7,628 nt of DNA from Verrucomicrobiota bacterium (GTDB lineage: Bacteria > Verrucomicrobiota > Verrucomicrobiia > Chthoniobacterales > Xiphinematobacteraceae). Shown here one piece after another: positions 6,766 to 7,628 of the stretch. Position 1 is the first letter of the stretch. Every line of letters starts with the position of its first letter. The DNA is taken from positions 1 to 7,628 of the forward strand of contig PSRL01000170.1 of assembly GCA_003176035.1 (NCBI GenBank), written 5' to 3'. A program made the position numbers and the translations under genes. Below the pieces are notes generated by a model that saw nothing but the letters and a program-made list of their open reading frames with translations, searched no databases and was not told the DNA's origin.

Positions 6766-7476
6766 ATGAATGAATCCACTAATTCCCGCCACATTTTAGG
6801 CACTTTTGAAGCCGCGTTGACCTCGCTGCGAACTAACGCTCTGATGATGGCTAGCCTCACGCAACGCAATCTTCAGAACTCCCTCCAAGGATTGATCAAC
6901 CGTGAAGACGAACCGCTGAAAGTCGCTATTGCCGACGATGAAGAAATCGACTCTTTGGAAGTTTTGATCGATCGCGATGGGATTGAAACCATGATGCGTT
7001 TCAATCCTGTCGCCTCGGATATGCGCGAAGTTTTAGCCACTATGAAGTTGAGCGTTCATCTGGAACGCATCGCCGATCAATCCGTCGGAATAGCGCGACG
7101 TGCACTTAAATTAAATGCGGCTCCTGCAATTGCGGAAGTCGTCCTGATCCATGAAATGTTTCATCATTCCATTCGCATGTTTCAGGACGCAATCCAAGCA
7201 TTTACCGATCGCAACATAGAGTCGTCTCTAACACTTAAGCCACGGGACCGGCAATTGGATCAGATGAATAAGGACGTGGCGGAAACGCTCACCGATGCGA
7301 TGCCCGAGAATGTTTCGCAAGTTCGTTCTTACTTAGAACTGATCTTTATCGCTCGTTATATTGAACGCATAGGTGATCATTCGGCTAATATCGCCGAAGA
7401 TACTGTTTTTCTCGTTTCAGCCGAAGATATTCGTCATCAGACCGCCGGGTCTACCATAGCGAAACACACCCCATAA
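6766..7476 (+). CDS. phoU: Phosphate signalling/transport regulator PhoU (236 aa)
   Basis: PhoU is a cytoplasmic all-helical protein that restrains Pst-mediated uptake and relays transporter status to the PhoR/PhoB system. The sequence shows the two PhoU repeats of three-helix bundles. The metal-binding signatures are HLERIADQSVGIARRA (98-113) in repeat 1 and YIERIGDHSANIAEDTVF (198-215) in repeat 2. MMRFNPVASDMREVLATMKL (76-95) and DAMPENVSQVRSYLELIFIAR (177-197) are the helices preceding each signature. Opening residues HILGTFEAALTSLRTNALMM correspond to the F..EL..L...L..M helix of the family. Length is normal and no transmembrane segment is visible. It is the last gene of the operon. No SD is seen before the ATG. 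The short polar tail after the second repeat (about 219-236) is variable in the family. Confidence 0.96.
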   Translation: MNESTNSRHILGTFEAALTSLRTNALMMASLTQRNLQNSLQGLINREDEPLKVAIADDEEIDSLEVLIDRDGIETMMRFNPVASDMREVLATMKLSVHLERIADQSVGIARRALKLNAAPAIAEVVLIHEMFHHSIRMFQDAIQAFTDRNIESSLTLKPRDRQLDQMNKDVAETLTDAMPENVSQVRSYLELIFIARYIERIGDHSANIAEDTVFLVSAEDIRHQTAGSTIAKHTP

Positions 7477-7502
7477 GTTGAGCCCACATTTTGATCTCCT
7501 CA

Positions 7503-7546
7503 GGGGGAGGTCCGGATGATCCTCCTCTGTGACTCTGTTAGAGAGT
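7503..7546 (+). terminator. Possible hairpin(s) / terminator downstream of phoU
   Basis: Two stem-loops can be drawn 27 nt after the phoU stop. The first pairs GGGGGAGG (7503-7510) with CCTCCTCT (7521-7528) using two G-U pairs and a 10-nt loop. The second pairs ACTCT (7532-7536) with AGAGT (7542-7546) around the 5-nt loop GTTAG and is followed by TTATTAATTA, an AT-rich but not purely T-rich tail. Either could end the pst transcript, but neither is a textbook intrinsic terminator: stem 2 is short and the T run is broken. Confidence 0.3.
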
Positions 7547-7562
7547 TTATTAATTAGAGCAT

Positions 7563-7589
7563 TTTACATTTAAGTAGTTCCAGTATAAC
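7563..7589 (+). promoter_or_regulatory. Possible sigma70-like promoter for a gene beyond the right edge
   Basis: TTTACA at 7563-7568 matches the -35 consensus at 5 of 6 positions and TATAAC at 7584-7589 matches the -10 consensus at 5 of 6. The spacer is 15 nt, shorter than the preferred 17. The surroundings are AT-rich, in contrast to the coding DNA to the left. An ATG follows at 7594, so a start point at the usual distance would fall at or just after that ATG. Confidence 0.35.
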
Positions 7590-7593
7590 CTGC

Positions 7594-7628
7594 ATGACGA
7601 AAATAATTGGAACATTCCTCTTGAGAGA
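7594..7628 (+). CDS. Possible N-terminal start of an unknown gene (partial at right edge)
   Basis: The ATG at 7594 opens a frame reading MTKIIGTFLLR that remains open to the end of the window. Lys followed by a hydrophobic run would suit the beginning of a signal peptide or membrane segment. Eleven codons are too few to establish a gene, no SD is present, and the minus strand is also open here, so this is a weak call made mainly because of the promoter-like sequence just upstream. Confidence 0.15.
   Translation, partial: MTKIIGTFLLR

Noticed and set aside
7554..7628. C-terminal end of a convergent minus-strand gene at the right edge
   Set aside because: The minus strand is open for 24 codons to the edge, but more than one frame is open over this short AT-rich stretch and none shows a recognisable sequence.
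1..7628. CRISPR array, insertion sequence, prophage, toxin-antitoxin or tRNA/rRNA gene
   Set aside because: I found no regularly spaced repeats, transposase or integrase motifs, small paired toxin-like genes or structural RNA signatures; all substantial coding space is explained by transport and glycosyltransferase genes.

Overview
The window carries two divergently transcribed gene blocks from what looks like a diderm (Gram-negative-type) bacterium with roughly 50% GC. The diderm reading rests on a PstS with a plain Sec signal and no lipobox cysteine (a free periplasmic protein) and on a LolD-type ATPase. Almost no gene start is preceded by a recognisable Shine-Dalgarno sequence, and two starts are TTG. 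I cannot name the genus. Low SD use would suit Verrucomicrobiota or Bacteroidota-like lineages, but that is only a guess.

Left block (minus strand, about 1-2901). An ABC-transporter ATPase of the LolD/MacB type (2233-2901) is followed by two tandem, clearly paralogous GT-B glycosyltransferases of the GT4 type. The first is complete (1000-2184). The second (1-909) is uninterrupted but runs off the left edge, so only its N-terminal 303 residues are present. No permease partner for the ATPase lies in the window.

Centre. A 100-bp divergent intergenic region (2902-3001) separates the ATPase from the right block and must hold the promoters of at least the pst operon.

Right block (plus strand, 3002-7476). 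This is a complete, canonically ordered high-affinity phosphate uptake operon, pstS-pstC-pstA-pstB-phoU, with tight spacing (17-nt overlap, then 2-, 26- and 18-nt gaps). PstS captures phosphate in the periplasm, PstC and PstA form the membrane channel, PstB dimers power transport, and PhoU links transporter state to Pho signalling and limits uptake. No phoB/phoR two-component pair is inside the window.

Right edge (7477-7628). The stretch after phoU holds possible hairpins, then a sigma70-like promoter followed within a few bases by an ATG reading off the edge. I saw no rRNA, tRNA, CRISPR array, insertion sequence or phage gene. Most of the window is ordinary core metabolism; the less routine parts are the tandem glycosyltransferase pair, the ATPase without a permease, the unusual start sites and the small structured intergenic regions.
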